Part shown: in pieces, positions 34,357-43,912 of the stretch
Layout: every line of letters begins with the position of its first letter
Numbering within the stretch: the first letter of the stretch is position 1
Assembly: GCA_049664225.1 (NCBI GenBank)
Contig: JBATEX010000141.1
Coordinates: 42,246 to 106,245, forward strand
Direction: 5' to 3'
From: JAUVRX01 sp049664225
Lineage (GTDB): Bacteria > Acidobacteriota > Thermoanaerobaculia > Multivoradales > JAHEKO01
DNA: 64,000 nucleotides
Program-made: the position numbers and the translations under genes
The notes under the pieces: model-generated
Told to the model about the DNA's origin: nothing
Database searches by the model: none
Seen by the model: only the letters and a program-made list of their open reading frames with translations

Positions 34357-35907
34357 ATGCTGAAAGCGGCGCGCGCGCTCATCTCCGTTTATGACAAGCG
34401 CAAACTCGAGACCTTCGCCGAGGGACTCGCCGGCTTGGGAATCGAGATTCTCTCTACCGGAGGAACCTTCAAGACCTTGTCGGAGGCTGGTGTCCCGGTC
34501 ACCCCTGTGTCCGAGGTGACCGGTTTCCCCGAGATTCTCGGCGGGCGGGTGAAGACCCTGCACCCGCGCATCCATGGTGGGATCCTGGCCGATAGGGAGC
34601 AGGCCTCTCATGTGGCCCAATTGAGCGAGCACGGCATAGCTCCTATCGACCTGGTCGTGGTGAATCTCTACCCCTTCCAGGCGACGGCCCGCGATGACAG
34701 CAAGAACTTCGCTCAGGTCGTCGAGATGATCGACATCGGCGGCCCCTGCATGGTTCGGGCCGCAGCCAAGAACCACTCCGGCGTCGTGGTGGTCGTCGAT
34801 CCGGACGACTACAGCCAAGTGCTCGTGGCTCTCGAGGAGGGCGATGGACTCGTACCGGAGGTTCTGCGCCGACGCCTGGCGATCAAGGCCTTTCGCCACA
34901 CCCAGGCCTACGACGCCGCGATCGCCGGTTGGCTGGAAGAGCAGATCGGTGACGTCGACCCCACCTTCTGTTCCCATTTGCTCATCGACGCGGAGAAGGA
35001 ATTCGAGCCTCGCTACGGTGAGAACCCGCATCAATTAGCAGCGGTCTACCGCGTGCTGGGCGGCACCGGGATCTTCGGGGGATTCGACCAGCTGCAAGGC
35101 AAGGAGATGTCCTACAACAATCTCCTGGATGCCGACGCCGGCCGACGACTGGTGGCGACCCTCACAGGGACCTCCGTAGCCATTCTCAAGCACAACAATC
35201 CATGCGGTGTCGGCCGTGGAGAGTCGGTCGAGACGGCCTACAAGAAGGCACTCGAGTGTGATCCGGTGTCTGCCTTCGGCTCGATCGTGGCGGTCAATGA
35301 GGCCGTCGATGGCACTGCCGCCGAGGCCATGGCGAGCCTCTTTATCGAGGTCGTCATCGCTCCAGAGTTCACCGACGAGGCCCTCCAGGTCTTCGGCAAC
35401 AAGAAGAACCTCCGGGTCATTCGCTGCCCGCTGCAGTCCATCGACGGCACCATGGTCGAGCTCAGGGCTATCGACGGAGGTTATCTCGCTCAGACTCTCG
35501 ATCTGGCTGAGGACAATCCCTCCGACTGGACATGCCCGTCCCGACGAGAACCCACTGCGGAAGAGCTCGAGGCCCTGGACTTCAACTGGAGAGTCGTGCG
35601 GCACGTGAAGTCGAACGCGATCGTGGTGGGAAATCGCTTCCAGACGGTGGGCATCGGGGCTGGCCAGATGAGTCGAGTCGATTCCTGTCACCTGGCGATC
35701 TCCAAAGCCCAGGTGGCGACCGCGGGCTGCGTCGCGGCCTCGGATGCCTTCTTTCCCTTTGCAGACGGCCTGCAGGTCCTGGCCGAAGCCGGAGTGACGG
35801 CGGTCGTTCAACCGGGTGGCAGCAAGCGCGATCCGGAAGTGGTCGAAGCGGCCGATGAACTGGGGGTGGCGATGCTCTTCACCGGCAATCGCCATTTCAG
35901 GCACTGA
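34357..35907 (+). CDS. purH: Bifunctional AICAR transformylase/IMP cyclohydrolase
   Basis: Cytoplasmic enzyme of 516 aa for the last two steps of IMP synthesis: formyl transfer to AICAR and ring closure. The N-terminal IMP cyclohydrolase part has ALISVYDKRKLETFA, STGGTFKTL and GGRVKTLHPRIHGGIL. The C-terminal transformylase has ENPHQLAAVY, KEMSYNNLLDADA, KHNNPCGV, and SDAFFPFADGL. ATG 34357 is chosen because the family starts with this text; the frame is open 20 codons upstream. A LolA-like gene follows with a one-base overlap (TGATG). Confidence 0.97.
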   Translation: MLKAARALISVYDKRKLETFAEGLAGLGIEILSTGGTFKTLSEAGVPVTPVSEVTGFPEILGGRVKTLHPRIHGGILADREQASHVAQLSEHGIAPIDLVVVNLYPFQATARDDSKNFAQVVEMIDIGGPCMVRAAAKNHSGVVVVVDPDDYSQVLVALEEGDGLVPEVLRRRLAIKAFRHTQAYDAAIAGWLEEQIGDVDPTFCSHLLIDAEKEFEPRYGENPHQLAAVYRVLGGTGIFGGFDQLQGKEMSYNNLLDADAGRRLVATLTGTSVAILKHNNPCGVGRGESVETAYKKALECDPVSAFGSIVAVNEAVDGTAAEAMASLFIEVVIAPEFTDEALQVFGNKKNLRVIRCPLQSIDGTMVELRAIDGGYLAQTLDLAEDNPSDWTCPSRREPTAEELEALDFNWRVVRHVKSNAIVVGNRFQTVGIGAGQMSRVDSCHLAISKAQVATAGCVAASDAFFPFADGLQVLAEAGVTAVVQPGGSKRDPEVVEAADELGVAMLFTGNRHFRH

Positions 35908-36587
35908 TGACGAGAGCAGCCAATCGCTGGTTCGATCGACAGGAGCCAGGCTCGGCCCTGGCGGTGCTGGCCTGCGCCGTACTCGTGGCCTCTCTCGGCT
36001 CCCCCGATCTGTCTACCGCCCAGTCCGCGGCGGATCCCTGGGGTCAGTTGCAGGCACTCAAAGACGGCCTCGTCGGCGAGGTCGTCAGCGCCGACTTCGT
36101 GCAGACGTTCCTCCCGGCAGGCTTCAACACCGGCGACGAGGAGGCCGGAGTGCTGCATCTTTCCGTTCCCGATTGCCTGCGATGGGACTACCACCTGCCC
36201 TACCCCAAGACCTATCTGGTCTGCGGACAGGAAGCCTATACCTGGAACGAAGGCGAACCGCAGGGGCGTCGATTCGTCCTGGAATCGGACAGTGAGCCCG
36301 GACTCGACTTTCTTCGGCTGCGAATCGAGAACCTCGAGAATCGCTATTCGGCGGCACCCGCAGCTCTCGACGCCACCACGCTCGAGATCGTCTTCACCCC
36401 AATCGATCCCGGTCACAGCCTGGTACAGGCCAGTATCGTTCTCGACATGGAGACGCACCGACTGAAGCGCTTGACCTACGAGGACCTCGAGGGGAATCGA
36501 ACCCACTTCGACATCTCCAACTATCGGACGGTTTCAGGCCCTCTCCCCTTCGATCTGCCCCCGAACATCGACTGGCTGGAGCAGTAG
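35907..36587 (+). CDS. LolA-like outer-membrane lipoprotein carrier
   Basis: Periplasmic protein of 226 aa. A hydrophobic signal (ALAVLACAVLVASLG) is followed by a LolA-type beta-sheet shell: LKDGLVGEVVSADFVQTF, CLRWDYHLPYPKTYLVCGQEAY, and VLDMETHRLKRLTYEDLEGNR. LolA carries lipoproteins from the LolCDE ATPase to LolB. Paralogues with other roles exist, so lolA identity is not certain. Its ATG shares the last base of the purH stop. Confidence 0.75.
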   Translation: MTRAANRWFDRQEPGSALAVLACAVLVASLGSPDLSTAQSAADPWGQLQALKDGLVGEVVSADFVQTFLPAGFNTGDEEAGVLHLSVPDCLRWDYHLPYPKTYLVCGQEAYTWNEGEPQGRRFVLESDSEPGLDFLRLRIENLENRYSAAPAALDATTLEIVFTPIDPGHSLVQASIVLDMETHRLKRLTYEDLEGNRTHFDISNYRTVSGPLPFDLPPNIDWLEQ

Positions 36588-36632
36588 TCGCAGGCAATCT
36601 CGGCACAGGATGCGAGACAACCCCCGTTTCCG

Positions 36633-36638
36633 TATAAT
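36633..36638 (+). promoter_or_regulatory. TATAAT box upstream of the 36723 gene
   Basis: A perfect TATAAT is at 36633-36638, about 85 bases before the next start. No good -35 is seen at 16-18 bases upstream, so the call is tentative. Confidence 0.4.
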
Positions 36639-36722
36639 TGCCGGGCCGCAAGGCTTGACGCCGATGCATCGTCTCCCCGCAGCGCCAACCGACACGACTG
36701 CGTCCGCCTGGAGTATCCACTC

Positions 36723-37397
36723 TTGAGACAAACCCCCGTCGCCACCGCTAGACCACCCTCGATCGTGGTCCTGTTGTTGTGTCTCGCGTCGCTGGCTGCT
36801 GGCAATGTCGGCTGGGCCGGACCCTACCCAGAAGGGGAGTTCATCGAGATCGCCGGCGCGGTGACCGATGCTGAAGGTTTCCCCGTGCCGGATCTGACCG
36901 TCATCCTGGAAGCCTCCCGGAAAGCCTTCAGCGTGACCCGGATGAAGAGTACGGAGCGAGATAGTACTCAGGTCAGCACGGTGACCGATGAGACGGGCCA
37001 GTTCAATCTTCGCTGGCGCTGGGTCGACTACTACAACCACTTCGAGCTCCAGGTCGGCGTCTCAGAAGGGCTCGGAGACAATGCCGAGTTCCTGGTCTTC
37101 GAACAGGTCGATCTCTCCAAGCGAATTCGCGGTGGCTCGCCCGTGGTGACCAACGTGACCGTTACAGAGACCCGGTATCTGGACACAGTGCGGGATTTCT
37201 CTGCCAGCATCGACACCGAGGACGAGCGCCGGATCTTCGAGGAGATGGGCAACCCGGATCGCGTGCAGAGGATTCTCGCCGGAGACCACGAAGAGGTCTC
37301 ATGGTGGTACTTTCAGAGCGGCAAGGCCTATCGGTTCAAGGACGGGGTTCTCGAGCAGGTCGTCCATTTCGAGCCTGTCGAGCCGTTCGAGAGCTGA
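36723..37397 (+). CDS. Exported protein with a carboxypeptidase-regulatory-like module
   Basis: Exported protein of 224 aa. The signal is IVVLLLCLASLAAGNVGWAG. Then FIEIAGAVTDAEGFPVPDLTVILEA fits a CarboxypepD_reg repeat, and the C-terminal part is acidic and helical (DERRIFEEMGNPDRVQRIL). It is similar in style to the repeats of the 1372-aa protein. The start is TTG 36723. The function is unknown. The polyprenyl synthase follows after 19 bases. Confidence 0.65.
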   Translation: MRQTPVATARPPSIVVLLLCLASLAAGNVGWAGPYPEGEFIEIAGAVTDAEGFPVPDLTVILEASRKAFSVTRMKSTERDSTQVSTVTDETGQFNLRWRWVDYYNHFELQVGVSEGLGDNAEFLVFEQVDLSKRIRGGSPVVTNVTVTETRYLDTVRDFSASIDTEDERRIFEEMGNPDRVQRILAGDHEEVSWWYFQSGKAYRFKDGVLEQVVHFEPVEPFES

Positions 37398-37416
37398 TTT
37401 TGCGACAAGACGACTC

Positions 37417-38433
37417 ATGTTGACCCCGAATTCATCGAACCTCGCCAGAGCCAGCGTACTGCCAGTGTCGCGCTTTCTGGACCTCATTGCCGACAAGTTG
37501 GCGGCCACCGAAGAGGTGTTCCTGGAGCACCTCCAGTCGGACGTGCCCTTCATCACCAATACCGGTGAGTACATATTTTCGGGTGGTGGTAAGCGGTTCA
37601 GGCCCGCCATGCTCCTGCTGTCGGCCAAGTTGCTGGATCGGGACAGCGACGAGGAGGTCACCTACGCGGCTATCGTTGAGTTGATCCACACCGCCACCCT
37701 GATTCATGACGACATCATCGACCACGCCACCCTGCGTCGCGGGCAGACAACCGCCAATCAGCTGTGGGGCAATAGCCTGACGGTCCTGCTGGGCGATTGG
37801 CTCTACACAACGTCGATGAAGATGGCGCTGAGCCACGACAATCTCGAAGTCATTCGTCGGCTTTGCGATGCGACTCTCAGGATGACCGAGGGCGAGCTCC
37901 TATCACAGCAACGGCTCGGTTCTCCGGATCTGGGAGTCGAGGAGTACTTTTCGATCATCGAACGCAAGACGGCCCACCTGTTTGCCGCCTCCTGCTCGAT
38001 TCCGAGCCTGATGAGCCCCACAAAACCGGCAGCGGGCGCCGCCCTGGAACGCTACGGCCGGGCACTCGGAATCTGCTTCCAGTTGGTCGACGATCTCCTC
38101 GATTTCACCGCCCGTGAAAGTGAGATCGGCAAACCGGTCCTGTCGGATCTGACCGAGGGCAAGCTGACTCTACCGCTGATTCTCCTGCTGCCTCGCCTGG
38201 ACGCGAAACGGCGGGCTCTGATTGAAACCGTCCTCGAAGACGGCAGTTTCGACAGAGTCGCGCAGGAGGAGATACTCGACCTGGTGCAATCGGAGGGCAC
38301 CATCGCGCAAGTTCAGGAGATGGCCGAAGGGTACGCCGAGGAAGCTCGCTCGACGCTAGAGATCTTCTCCGCTTGCGGGGCGCGCGAGGCCATGGAGTTC
38401 GCGCCGGAATTCGTCCTCCAGCGGCGTTCGTAG
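37417..38433 (+). CDS. Trans-polyprenyl diphosphate synthase
   Basis: Cytoplasmic enzyme of 338 aa that lengthens isoprenoid diphosphates for quinone side chains. The first Asp-rich motif is LIHDDIIDHATLRRG, the second is LVDDLLDFTA, and GGKRFRPAMLLLSAKLL precedes the first. The length fits the octaprenyl/heptaprenyl type (IspB/HepT-like). The chain length cannot be told from sequence alone. Its last 78 bases are overlapped by the opposite-strand gene at 38356. Confidence 0.93.
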   Translation: MLTPNSSNLARASVLPVSRFLDLIADKLAATEEVFLEHLQSDVPFITNTGEYIFSGGGKRFRPAMLLLSAKLLDRDSDEEVTYAAIVELIHTATLIHDDIIDHATLRRGQTTANQLWGNSLTVLLGDWLYTTSMKMALSHDNLEVIRRLCDATLRMTEGELLSQQRLGSPDLGVEEYFSIIERKTAHLFAASCSIPSLMSPTKPAAGAALERYGRALGICFQLVDDLLDFTARESEIGKPVLSDLTEGKLTLPLILLLPRLDAKRRALIETVLEDGSFDRVAQEEILDLVQSEGTIAQVQEMAEGYAEEARSTLEIFSACGAREAMEFAPEFVLQRRS

Positions 38434-39504
38434 ATTCTCCGATCGCAGACCGAAGACCCCGCTCGACCTCTCATCAGCCGGGATCAGCTCGGCTGACCTC
38501 CGAGGGTTGGTGAGGTAGACCATGGCACCGGTCACCGTGCCTTCTCGCACCAGTACCGTGGCGTACCTGAATCTGCGTGGCAGGGCATCGCTCCACAGCC
38601 AGCCCCCTTCCAAACCTGCCAGAGTCGCCGTCGGCCGGGACACTGTCGGGTCTGGCAGGTCTTCACCCAGGTAAACCAATGCAAGCGGCGACTGCTCGAT
38701 CGGATACTCGAGTGCCAGATAGCCGGTGACCGGCTTTCCCCAGTCAAAAGTCACCCAGGGCCCGAGCCCCTCATTGAGAGTCGCCGCGTCCGGGTCGATC
38801 GGCCTCCAGTTCGCCTTTCCGCCTCCCTGGCGCACCGCGGTAGGCCTTCTGGGCTCGCCGCCGATCAGCAACTCAGGGATCGTCGGTCGCCTCCTCACCA
38901 TCGTGGGCAGGGGCCACCGACCCATCGGCGGAAGGCCCCAGACCACCGGCGCCTCACCTTCGGGGATCTCGTCGCGAGCCCGGCCGAGTCCGCGCTCCTG
39001 GTGACGAAAGACCTGCCACGATCCGTCACTTACCACTGTCTTGGATTCCTCGGGTCCCTGCACTTCGAGACTCAGCAGCAGCCCACCATTTCCCCGGCTG
39101 CTCCGCGCTTCGATGACCAGTCGATTCCTTCCCCGCTTCAGAAATCGGCCGACTGCATATTCATCGAGGATTCCCTTACCGACAAACCTCCCACCTCCGA
39201 CCTGGGTGCCATTGACAATGGCGACGTACTCTTCGTCCGCAAGACACAGGAGTCGAGCCCTCTTGATTCCGACATCCAAGTGGAAGTCCCGCACCAGGTA
39301 GAAGGTCTGTGGCTCGGCCTGGCCTTCGTCGATGGGCGCCCATATCCACTCGGCCTGACCCGTTGGCAACGAGGTCCTGGTTACCGCCCACCGAACGATT
39401 CGCTCGGCACCTGCCAGGCAAGCCAGCAGGAGAATCAGTGAAAGACCCCAGGGCCAGCCCTTTCTTCGCCTGCCTCGTTCCTCGGATGTGGCGTGCTGTG
39501 CCAT
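38356..39504 (-). CDS. Membrane-anchored protein with galactose-binding-like beta domain
   Basis: Protein of 382 aa starting at ATG 39504. A basic N-terminus (ERGRRRKGWPWG) precedes one hydrophobic segment (LSLILLLACLAGAERIVRW) that anchors or exports it. The region QAEWIWAPIDEGQAEPQTFYLVRDFHL, then NRLVIEARSSRGNGGLLLSLEV, resembles the N-terminal beta-sandwich of rhamnosidase-type enzymes, and WVTFDWGKPVTGYLALEY looks like a second such domain. No catalytic domain is seen. Its 3' end runs 78 bases into the polyprenyl synthase gene on the other strand. The function is unknown. Confidence 0.6.
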   Translation of the reverse strand: MAQHATSEERGRRRKGWPWGLSLILLLACLAGAERIVRWAVTRTSLPTGQAEWIWAPIDEGQAEPQTFYLVRDFHLDVGIKRARLLCLADEEYVAIVNGTQVGGGRFVGKGILDEYAVGRFLKRGRNRLVIEARSSRGNGGLLLSLEVQGPEESKTVVSDGSWQVFRHQERGLGRARDEIPEGEAPVVWGLPPMGRWPLPTMVRRRPTIPELLIGGEPRRPTAVRQGGGKANWRPIDPDAATLNEGLGPWVTFDWGKPVTGYLALEYPIEQSPLALVYLGEDLPDPTVSRPTATLAGLEGGWLWSDALPRRFRYATVLVREGTVTGAMVYLTNPRRSAELIPADERSSGVFGLRSENLRTPLEDEFRRELHGLARPASGEDL

Positions 39505-39618
39505 GTCGGGTGCGAATCTAGCATCGAATCCAGCAGTCCGATACTCCACTTCACGGCTTCCGCGCGACCGCTGGATGACGACCATTGACTCCAGCGGGCG
39601 GCCGCAGTACATTGGGCC

Positions 39619-40407
39619 GTGCCCCCCGAAGAAACCGTTCCCGGCTCCGCAGAGACGACTCCAGGTGTGGTCATAGGCGCTATTCCAGCCCGCTATGGCT
39701 CCACCAGACTCGAGGGGAAGCCTCTTCGCCCGCTTGCAGGTCGTCCGCTGATCGAGCACGTCTACCGGCGAGCGAGCGAGGCCGGCCACCTCGACAGGGT
39801 CGTGGTTCTCACCGACGACGATCGAGTCGCAGAAGCCGTCGACAAGTTCGGTGGCACTGCCGAGTTGACACCCGCCGACTGTACGAGCGGCACCGATCGC
39901 ATCGCCTGGGCCGCCCGCAACTGGCCCAGCGATGCGGCGGTGATCAACATCCAGGGCGACGAGCCTCTCATCGACCCGGCGGCCATCGACCGCATTGCCA
40001 TCCATCTACGGGAGCATCCCGAGGACCCGTTGGTCACTCTGGCCACCGAAGCCACCGCGGCTGATGAACAGAATCCCGATGTGGTGAAGGTCGTTCTGGA
40101 TTGTCGGGGCTACGCGCTGTACTTCAGTCGCTCCCCGATTCCATATGCCAGGAGGCCCGAAGCAGCGAGAGCTTGGCGTCACATTGGGATCTACGGCTAT
40201 CAAATGGCGGCCCTGCGGCTCCTGGCAGAGCTGGAGCCCACGCCACTCGAGCGTAGTGAATCCCTCGAGCAGCTTCGTGCCCTGGAGAACAGAATTCCAA
40301 TCCGCGTGATGTTCGTCGATCACGCCTGGGCTGGGGTGGATACAATGGCAGACCTGCAGAGGGTAGAGGCCTTGCTGACAAGCGGCGGCTCGGCGACCTC
40401 CGAATAG
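39619..40407 (+). CDS. kdsB: CMP-Kdo synthetase (3-deoxy-manno-octulosonate cytidylyltransferase)
   Basis: Cytoplasmic enzyme of 262 aa that activates Kdo with CTP. Motifs: GAIPARYGSTRLEGKPL, TDDDRVAEAV, CTSGTDRIAWAA, NIQGDEPLI, YFSRSPIPY and RHIGIYGY. First gene of a Kdo-CTP cluster kdsB-pyrG-kdsA-kdsD-kdsC. It diverges from the gene at 39504, and the gap of 114 bases should carry the promoters. Confidence 0.97.
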   Translation: MPPEETVPGSAETTPGVVIGAIPARYGSTRLEGKPLRPLAGRPLIEHVYRRASEAGHLDRVVVLTDDDRVAEAVDKFGGTAELTPADCTSGTDRIAWAARNWPSDAAVINIQGDEPLIDPAAIDRIAIHLREHPEDPLVTLATEATAADEQNPDVVKVVLDCRGYALYFSRSPIPYARRPEAARAWRHIGIYGYQMAALRLLAELEPTPLERSESLEQLRALENRIPIRVMFVDHAWAGVDTMADLQRVEALLTSGGSATSE

Positions 40408-40437
40408 GCTTCGAGACGCAACCAAGGGGGATATTGC

Positions 40438-42099
40438 ATGGCAACCAAGTTCATCTTCGTCACCGGCGGCGTGCTGTCATCCCTCGGCAAGGGAGTGGCG
40501 GCCGCCTCGGTTGGCGCCATTCTGGAGGCCCGCGGTTTCTCGGTCACCATCATGAAGTTCGACCCCTATGTCAACGTGGATCCGGGCACCATGTCTCCGT
40601 ATCAGCACGGAGAGGTGTTCGTCACCGATGACGGGGCCGAGACCGACCTCGACCTGGGCCACTACGAGAGGTTCACCAACACCAAGGCCAGCAAGGGACA
40701 CAACTACACGACCGGCAAGATCTACGAGGCGGTGATCAACAAGGAGCGGCGAGGCGACTACCTGGGCAAGACCGTCCAGGTGATTCCCCATGTGACCGAC
40801 GAGATCATGGACGCCATGCGACGCCTGGCCGATACCGCCGATGTGGTGATCATCGAAATCGGGGGAACGGTCGGTGACATCGAATCCCTGCCCTTCCTGG
40901 AGGCGATTCGACAGCTGCGGCTGGAGCTGGGAAAGACCAACTCCGCCCACCTGCACCTCACCTTGGTACCGTTCATCGCCACCTCGGACGAGCTCAAGAC
41001 CAAACCGACACAGCACTCGGTACGCGAGCTGCGAGCCATCGGCATCACCGCCGACGCTCTCCTGTGTCGCTGCGATCGCCCGTTGCCGGAGGACGTCAAG
41101 AAGAAGATCGCCCTATTCTGCAATCTCGAGCCCCGCCAGGTCATCGCCGCGCAGGATGTGGAGACCATCTACGAAGTCCCCTTGAGCTTCTGCCGTGAGG
41201 GCTTCGATGACATTCTGCTGGAGCTGCTCAACCTTCCCCAGACTCAGCGAGACATGTCGCGATGGGAGGAGCTCGTCAGCCGTATCAAGAACCCCAAGCA
41301 TCACGTCCGAATCGGCATCGTCGGCAAGTACGTCGAGCTGCCGGACGCCTACAAGAGCCTCAACGAGGCCTTGGAGCATGGCGGGATCGCCAACGACGCC
41401 TCGGTCGAGCTGGTCTACATCAGCGCCGAGGAGATCGAGGCGGGCAACTGGCCACGAGAGGTATTCGAGGTCGATGGCCTGCTGGTTCCCATCGGCTTCG
41501 GCCCCCGCGGTACCACCGGGAAGATACGCGCCATCCAGTACGCCAGGGAGCAAAAGGTGCCCTTCTTCGGAATCTGCCTCGGGATGCAGTGCATGGTCAT
41601 CGAATACGCTCGCAACGTGTGCGGCATCGAGGACGCCACCTCGACGGAGTTCGATGAAGATGCCAGGCATCCGGTGATCTACAAGCTGCGGGAGCTCCTC
41701 GGTGTCGAGGAGATGGGTGGCACCATGCGATTGGGCGCCTACCCCTGCAACCTCCAAGAAGGAACCCTGGCAGATCGCACCTATGGCGTCGAGGAGATCA
41801 GCGAGCGGCATCGCCATCGATACGAGGTCAACCAGAAATACCTGCCTCAGCTCGTCGAAGGTGGCCTCAAGGTGGCTGGAATGAGCCCCGATGGAAAGTT
41901 CGTCGAAATGGTCGAGCTCGACGATCACCCCTGGTTCCTGGGCTGCCAGTTTCATCCCGAGTACAAGTCGAAGCCCACGGACCCGCATCCGTTGTTCGTT
42001 TCCTACATCAAGGCAGCCCTCGACGAGAGCAAGCGTCGACAGGATCCAGAGCGCGTGCGGGAACGCCAGAACGTGCTGACGTTACAGGAGTTTGCATGA
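40438..42099 (+). CDS. pyrG: CTP synthase
   Basis: Enzyme of 553 aa that aminates UTP to CTP. The N-terminal synthase domain has FVTGGVLSSLGKGVAAAS and DPYVNVDPGTMSPYQHGEVFVT. The C-terminal glutaminase has FFGICLGMQCMVIEYAR with the nucleophile Cys, and FHPEYKSKP with the His-Glu pair. CTP is the substrate of KdsB, which is encoded just upstream. The ATG at 40438 has GGGGGAT about 9 bases ahead. It overlaps kdsA by four bases (ATGA). Confidence 0.98.
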   Translation: MATKFIFVTGGVLSSLGKGVAAASVGAILEARGFSVTIMKFDPYVNVDPGTMSPYQHGEVFVTDDGAETDLDLGHYERFTNTKASKGHNYTTGKIYEAVINKERRGDYLGKTVQVIPHVTDEIMDAMRRLADTADVVIIEIGGTVGDIESLPFLEAIRQLRLELGKTNSAHLHLTLVPFIATSDELKTKPTQHSVRELRAIGITADALLCRCDRPLPEDVKKKIALFCNLEPRQVIAAQDVETIYEVPLSFCREGFDDILLELLNLPQTQRDMSRWEELVSRIKNPKHHVRIGIVGKYVELPDAYKSLNEALEHGGIANDASVELVYISAEEIEAGNWPREVFEVDGLLVPIGFGPRGTTGKIRAIQYAREQKVPFFGICLGMQCMVIEYARNVCGIEDATSTEFDEDARHPVIYKLRELLGVEEMGGTMRLGAYPCNLQEGTLADRTYGVEEISERHRHRYEVNQKYLPQLVEGGLKVAGMSPDGKFVEMVELDDHPWFLGCQFHPEYKSKPTDPHPLFVSYIKAALDESKRRQDPERVRERQNVLTLQEFA

Positions 42100-42932
42100 A
42101 ATGGGCCCCGGTAGAGCTGGCGCCCGGTGTCCTGCTGGGAGGCGCTGACCTACCTGTCATCGCTGGACCCTGTGTCCTCGAAGAGCCGCAGCAGACGCTC
42201 GAGATAGCGCAGACCCTCGAGGCTCTCGGTCGCCGACTCGGCATGCCGATCATCTTCAAGGCGTCGTTCGACAAAGCCAACCGCAGCTCGCTGAAGAGTT
42301 ACAGGGGACCAGGCCTCGAAGCGGGTCTCGAGGTTCTCGAGCATGTGGCCACCGCAACCGGCTTGCCGGTCTTGACCGACGTCCACGAGGCCAGCCAGTG
42401 TGCGAGGGCGGCAGAGGTCTGCCAAGTCCTGCAGGTCCCGGCCTTTCTTTGTCGGCAGACCGATCTGATCCTGGCCGCGGCCCAGACCGGGCGGGCAGTG
42501 AATCTCAAGAAAGGACAGTTCATGGCGCCTGACGACATGCGCCGTGCAGTCGACAAGGCACGCAGCACCGGGAACTCGAACGTGAGCGTTACCGAGAGGG
42601 GTGTTTCCTTCGGCTACCACAACCTGGTCGTGGACATGCGGAGCTTCGAGATCCTACACGGGGAAGGAATTCCAGTGATCTACGATGTGACCCACTCATT
42701 GCAGCTGCCGGGTGCAGGAGAGGAGACCGGAGGGCAACGACAGTTTGCCGAGCCCCTGACCCGGGCCGCAGTAGCAGCAGGGGCAGACGGCCTCTATCTG
42801 GAAGTCCACCCGCAACCAGATCGGGCGCGCTCCGACAGCACGACTCAATTGCAGCCCGCGAGAGCGGAAGCGCTGCTGGTTTCCGCCCTTGCCATCCGCC
42901 GAGCGGTCACCGGGGAGACGAGCTCGACGTGA
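42096..42932 (+). CDS. kdsA: Kdo-8-phosphate synthase
   Basis: Enzyme of 278 aa that condenses arabinose-5-phosphate with phosphoenolpyruvate. Motifs: IAGPCVLEEPQQTLE, FKASFDKANRSS, GLPVLTDVHEA, PAFLCRQTDL, KKGQFMAPDDM and DVTHSLQLPG. The Cys in IAGPCV and the His and Asp residues elsewhere may bind a metal. It overlaps both neighbours by four bases, so translation is probably coupled. Confidence 0.97.
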   Translation: MKWAPVELAPGVLLGGADLPVIAGPCVLEEPQQTLEIAQTLEALGRRLGMPIIFKASFDKANRSSLKSYRGPGLEAGLEVLEHVATATGLPVLTDVHEASQCARAAEVCQVLQVPAFLCRQTDLILAAAQTGRAVNLKKGQFMAPDDMRRAVDKARSTGNSNVSVTERGVSFGYHNLVVDMRSFEILHGEGIPVIYDVTHSLQLPGAGEETGGQRQFAEPLTRAAVAAGADGLYLEVHPQPDRARSDSTTQLQPARAEALLVSALAIRRAVTGETSST

Positions 42933-43906
42933 ACAAGCCAGGGCCAAGAGATCCGCGCCAGACTGCCCGTCAGGTGCTCGAGATCGAATCCGAGGCGGTT
43001 CGAGGCCTCATCGAGCAGTTGGACGAGGAATTCGACCGCGCAGTGGAGCTCCTGAAACAGACCCAGGGCAGAGTTGTCTGCACCGGTATGGGCAAGAGCG
43101 GCATCATCATGAAGAAGCTCGCCGCAACGCTCTCCTCGACCGGAACACCCGCTCTCTTCCTGCATCCTGCCGAGGCGATTCACGGTGATCTCGGAATGCT
43201 GGCGACGGGAGATGTGGTTCTGGCCGCGTCCTATTCCGGGTCTACGGAAGAGCTCCTGCGGCTCGTCGAGACTCTGAAAAGGCTGGGCATTCCCATGATC
43301 GCAATTACCGCCAGCAGAAACAGTCCGATCGCCAGAAACGCGGATCTCCACCTCCGAGTTGCGATCGATCAGGAAGCCTGTCCGCTGGATCTCGCACCCA
43401 CGGCCTCGACCACTGCGACCCTGGCCCTCGGCGACGCCTTGGCGATGGCCCTTCTGGAAGCCAAGGGATTTACTCCTGAGGACTTCGCCCGCCTCCACCC
43501 CGGAGGCCAGCTGGGCAAACGCCTGCTGAGAGTCCATCAGCTGATGCATACCGGGGAGAACCTGCCCCAGGTCGCCCTCGACACCCCGATGCGTGAAGCG
43601 ATCTACGAGATGTCCCGCAAGAAGCTGGGGATCACCGCGGTGACCGACTCTTCCAACCGGCTCGCGGGCTGCATCTCGGACGGCGACCTGCGCCGCCTCC
43701 TCGAAAAGGACGGTCAGCTCTTGGAGAAATCGGCCGCAGACTGTCTAAAGACGGAGCCCAGGGTCATCCACCGAGACGAGCTGGCCTCGGCGGCGCTGAA
43801 GATCATGGAAGACAATCGCATTACCTCACTGTTTGTCTGCACAGAGGAGGGAGAGCTCGAGGGTATCGTCCACCTGCACGACCTCTGGGGTCTGGAGCTG
43901 TTTTGA
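42929..43906 (+). CDS. kdsD: Arabinose-5-phosphate isomerase
   Basis: Enzyme of 325 aa that turns ribulose-5-phosphate into arabinose-5-phosphate, the KdsA substrate. The SIS domain has CTGMGKSGIIMKKLAATLSSTG, HPAEAIHGDLGM and SGSTEELL. Two CBS domains form the C-terminal 120 residues (MREAIYEMSRKKLGITAVTDS, ALKIMEDNRITSLFV). The start is GTG 42929 and overlaps the kdsA stop (GTGA). Confidence 0.96.
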   Translation: MNKPGPRDPRQTARQVLEIESEAVRGLIEQLDEEFDRAVELLKQTQGRVVCTGMGKSGIIMKKLAATLSSTGTPALFLHPAEAIHGDLGMLATGDVVLAASYSGSTEELLRLVETLKRLGIPMIAITASRNSPIARNADLHLRVAIDQEACPLDLAPTASTTATLALGDALAMALLEAKGFTPEDFARLHPGGQLGKRLLRVHQLMHTGENLPQVALDTPMREAIYEMSRKKLGITAVTDSSNRLAGCISDGDLRRLLEKDGQLLEKSAADCLKTEPRVIHRDELASAALKIMEDNRITSLFVCTEEGELEGIVHLHDLWGLELF

Positions 43907-43912
43907 TGCGCC

